Positions 23,352 to 25,096 of a stretch of DNA of 25,096 nt are shown piece after piece. Both the position numbers and the translations under genes were made by a program. Below the pieces are notes generated by a model, which was not told the DNA's origin, did not search any database, and worked only from the letters and a program-made list of their open reading frames with translations. Every line of letters begins with the position of its first letter. The first letter of the stretch is position 1. This DNA is from an uncultured Methanobrevibacter sp. (GTDB taxonomy: Archaea; Methanobacteriota; Methanobacteria; Methanobacteriales; Methanobacteriaceae). Location: assembly GCF_937898925.1 (NCBI RefSeq), contig NZ_CALDKF010000077.1, positions 1 to 25,096 of the forward strand. Reading direction: 5' to 3'.

Positions 23352-24536
23352 ATGAGATGTGTTGGTACTGTTGTACGTGGAATAAGAACACCTATTATTA
23401 AAGAAAACGATGATTTAGCTACCATAGTTGTAGATTCATTGATGGCAGCAAAGGAAAGTGAAGGATTCGAATTCAGAGACAAGGATATCGTTGCAATTAC
23501 CGAAGCAGTTGTAGGTATTTCAGAAGGAAACTACGTAACTGTAGATGATGTTGCAGAAGACTTACAAAACAAGTTCCCATCTAAAAACATTGGAGTGACA
23601 AACCCTATCTTAAGTAGAAACAGATTCTCCATTATCTTAAAAGGTATTGCAAGAGCAATGGACAAGATCACTCTTTTAACCTCTTTCCCTTCAGATGAAG
23701 TAGGAAACGGTATTTTAGATGAAGAAGTTTTAGACAAAAGCGAATACAATTTAGGAAGCGTCATCACTGAAGATGAATATAAAGAAACTTTCGGTTCATG
23801 GAAACACCCATTCACCGGAATCAACATGATTGACTTTTACAGAGAATTGATTGAAAGCGAAGACTGTGAAGTTGAATTTGTATTCTCAAATGATGTAAAA
23901 ACAATCCTTGACTATAACACTGATGTCTTAACATGTGATATCCATACCAGAGAAAAAACCACAAAATTGCTTAAGGAAGAAGGAGCTCATGTATTCGGAC
24001 TCCACGAAGTATTAACTGAACCTATCGGAGATTCCGGCTGCAACCCTGATTTCGGATTACTCGGTTCCAACAAGGCAACTGAAGAAAGATTAAAATTATT
24101 CCCAAAAACAGGAGACACTCTCGTTAGAGAAGTACAAAAAAGATTGATTGACCTTACCGGCAAACAAATTGAAGTTATGGTTTACGGTGACGGTGCATTC
24201 AAAGACCCTGTCGGAAAGATTTGGGAATTAGCTGATCCTGTTGTTTCACCAGCACATACCGACGGATTGGTAGGATATCCTAATGAAATCAAATTGAAAT
24301 ACGTTTCTGACAATAAATTCGCTGACTTGAAAGGAGACGAATTGAAAGAAGCAATCAAAGAAGAAATCAGACAAAAAGATGAAGACTTAACCGGACAAAT
24401 GATTACCGAAGGAACCACCCCAAGAGTATTGACTGACTTAATCGGTTCATTATGTGACTTAACCAGTGGTTCTGGAGATAAAGGAACTCCAGTTATATTC
24501 ATCCAAGGATACTTCGATAATTTAGCAAACGACTAA
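23352..24536 (+). CDS. Long CofE-like protein (coenzyme F420-0:L-glutamate ligase family homologue)
   Basis: The 394-residue protein belongs to the F420_ligase domain family. The N-terminus (GTVVRGIRTPIIKENDDLATIV, then KDIVAITEAVVGISEGNYVTVDDV at 44-67) is like CofE, and the C-terminal part (LTGKQIEVMVYGDGAFKDPVGKIWELADP, 268-296) corresponds to the CofE segment around its SDTFGRP motif, but with different key residues. True archaeal CofE, which adds the gamma-linked glutamates of F420, is about 250 residues; here there is an extra region at about 115-240. Similar long members occur, as I recall, in bacteria lacking F420, so the substrate may differ. AGGAGTAAT precedes the ATG. The gene is monocistronic with T-rich DNA after its stop. 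F420-related or other glutamate ligation is plausible. Confidence 0.82.
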   Translation: MRCVGTVVRGIRTPIIKENDDLATIVVDSLMAAKESEGFEFRDKDIVAITEAVVGISEGNYVTVDDVAEDLQNKFPSKNIGVTNPILSRNRFSIILKGIARAMDKITLLTSFPSDEVGNGILDEEVLDKSEYNLGSVITEDEYKETFGSWKHPFTGINMIDFYRELIESEDCEVEFVFSNDVKTILDYNTDVLTCDIHTREKTTKLLKEEGAHVFGLHEVLTEPIGDSGCNPDFGLLGSNKATEERLKLFPKTGDTLVREVQKRLIDLTGKQIEVMVYGDGAFKDPVGKIWELADPVVSPAHTDGLVGYPNEIKLKYVSDNKFADLKGDELKEAIKEEIRQKDEDLTGQMITEGTTPRVLTDLIGSLCDLTSGSGDKGTPVIFIQGYFDNLAND

Positions 24537-24540
24537 ATAT

Positions 24541-24570
24541 CGAACCTTTTTTCTTTTTTCTTTTAAATTT
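24541..24570 (+). terminator. T-rich terminator after the CofE-like gene
   Basis: Within 30 bases of the stop there are three close T runs (about 24547-24564), the usual archaeal intrinsic terminator. No stem is evident. Confidence 0.55.
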
Positions 24571-24793
24571 ACTTTTTAATTTCAACTATCTTAACCCTTC
24601 TACTATTCGTACTATTTTTTAAAATTTAAAACTTTTAAGATTTAAACACTAATTCTTTAAAAACTTATTAATCAGATTAATAATAAATAATATTAAATAA
24701 TGAACAAAAATTTATTTACTGATTAATTTTTTAATCTTTTTCTTAATTAAAATTAAAATAAAAACTACTGCAAAACAACAAAAGGTTTTTAAT

Positions 24794-25096
24794 ATGAATT
24801 GCCAAAGGCTATACGAAAATGAAGATTTGGAAAACAAGATATATGACATTGTTTTAGAAAACAATGATTATGCTGATGCTTTAAGAAACAATAATCATTA
24901 TGATTTTCATTATTTCCTTTCTCCATTCAGACACGACTTATTCATATGGTATCCATTTAAAAAGGAAGGAAGCCTATTGGAAATAGGTGCCGGTTATGGC
25001 CAATTAACCTCATTATTCACACAAAAAGTCAATCGTGTCGTTGCAATTGAGGATAGGCAGTCAAAATGCAATATCATCTCAAAAAGAGCTGAAGAT
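24794..25096 (+). CDS. SAM-dependent methyltransferase, N-terminal part (runs off the window)
   Basis: The frame begins with ATG at 24794 and stays open for 101 codons to the window edge. AAAGG lies about nine bases upstream. Residues 1-55 are an Asn/Asp/Tyr-rich helical lead-in. SLLEIGAGYGQLTSLF (about 60-75) is motif I of class I methyltransferases and binds S-adenosylmethionine. VVAIEDRQSKC (about 83-93) is motif II, with the Glu that contacts the SAM ribose. The acceptor-binding part is outside the window, so the substrate is unknown. Such N-terminal methyltransferase domains are sometimes joined to glycosyltransferase or LicD-type domains in gut methanogens and bacteria, which could not be tested here. 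Confidence 0.85.
   Translation, partial: MNCQRLYENEDLENKIYDIVLENNDYADALRNNNHYDFHYFLSPFRHDLFIWYPFKKEGSLLEIGAGYGQLTSLFTQKVNRVVAIEDRQSKCNIISKRAED

Overview
The window is AT-rich archaeal DNA from a methanogen of the Methanobacteriaceae, most likely a gut or rumen Methanobrevibacter. Supporting genes are an archaeal primase pair (priS, priL), sn-glycerol-1-phosphate dehydrogenase for archaeal ether lipids, coenzyme F420 genes (cofC and a long cofE homologue), class III (prepilin-type) signal peptides, archaeal-type ProRS and MetRS, UPF0179 and a DUF530-like protein. Ribosome-binding sites of the forms GGTGAT and AAGGAG recur. Poly-T terminators and TATA boxes fit archaeal transcription. No rRNA, tRNA or CRISPR array was seen.

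Layout. 1-396 is the N-terminal part of a reverse-strand gene with foreign-looking codon use, probably from a restriction or defence locus. 662-1063 is a small membrane-anchored protein packed with N-glycosylation sequons. 1245-4284 carries priS and priL on the reverse strand, with a very acidic unknown gene inserted between them on the forward strand. 4557-5557 holds two pilin-like genes. 5639-6664 encodes a GT4-family lipid-phosphate sugar-1-phosphate transferase. 7098-9379 is a two-gene unit: a large DUF530-like zinc protein followed by an HTH protein with an acidic/aromatic tail. A palindrome lies over its predicted transcription start. 9520-15926 is reverse-strand housekeeping: metG, a CoA-disulfide-reductase-like flavoprotein, rpiA, UPF0179 and egsA.

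16201-19238 is a forward-strand run: proS, cofC and a stand-alone thiD. 19375-22133 encodes a SsuABC/TauABC-type ABC importer. Its binding protein has a CCC motif, an operator-like inverted repeat around its TATA box, and its own hairpin terminator. 22756-23139 is a small protein made only of the zinc-ribbon/HTH part of an IS1595-type transposase, probably translated from a leaderless message. 23352-24536 is a long CofE homologue. 24794 to the end is the start of a SAM-dependent methyltransferase.

The genes serve replication priming, translation, lipid and F420 cofactor synthesis, cell-surface glycosylation and pili, and uptake of a small anionic nutrient. The most promising unexplained items are the DUF530/HTH pair with its palindrome, the regulated importer with the CCC binding protein (a coenzyme M or other sulfonate importer is one possibility), the acidic gene splitting the primase genes, and the long CofE homologue with a palindrome in its leader.
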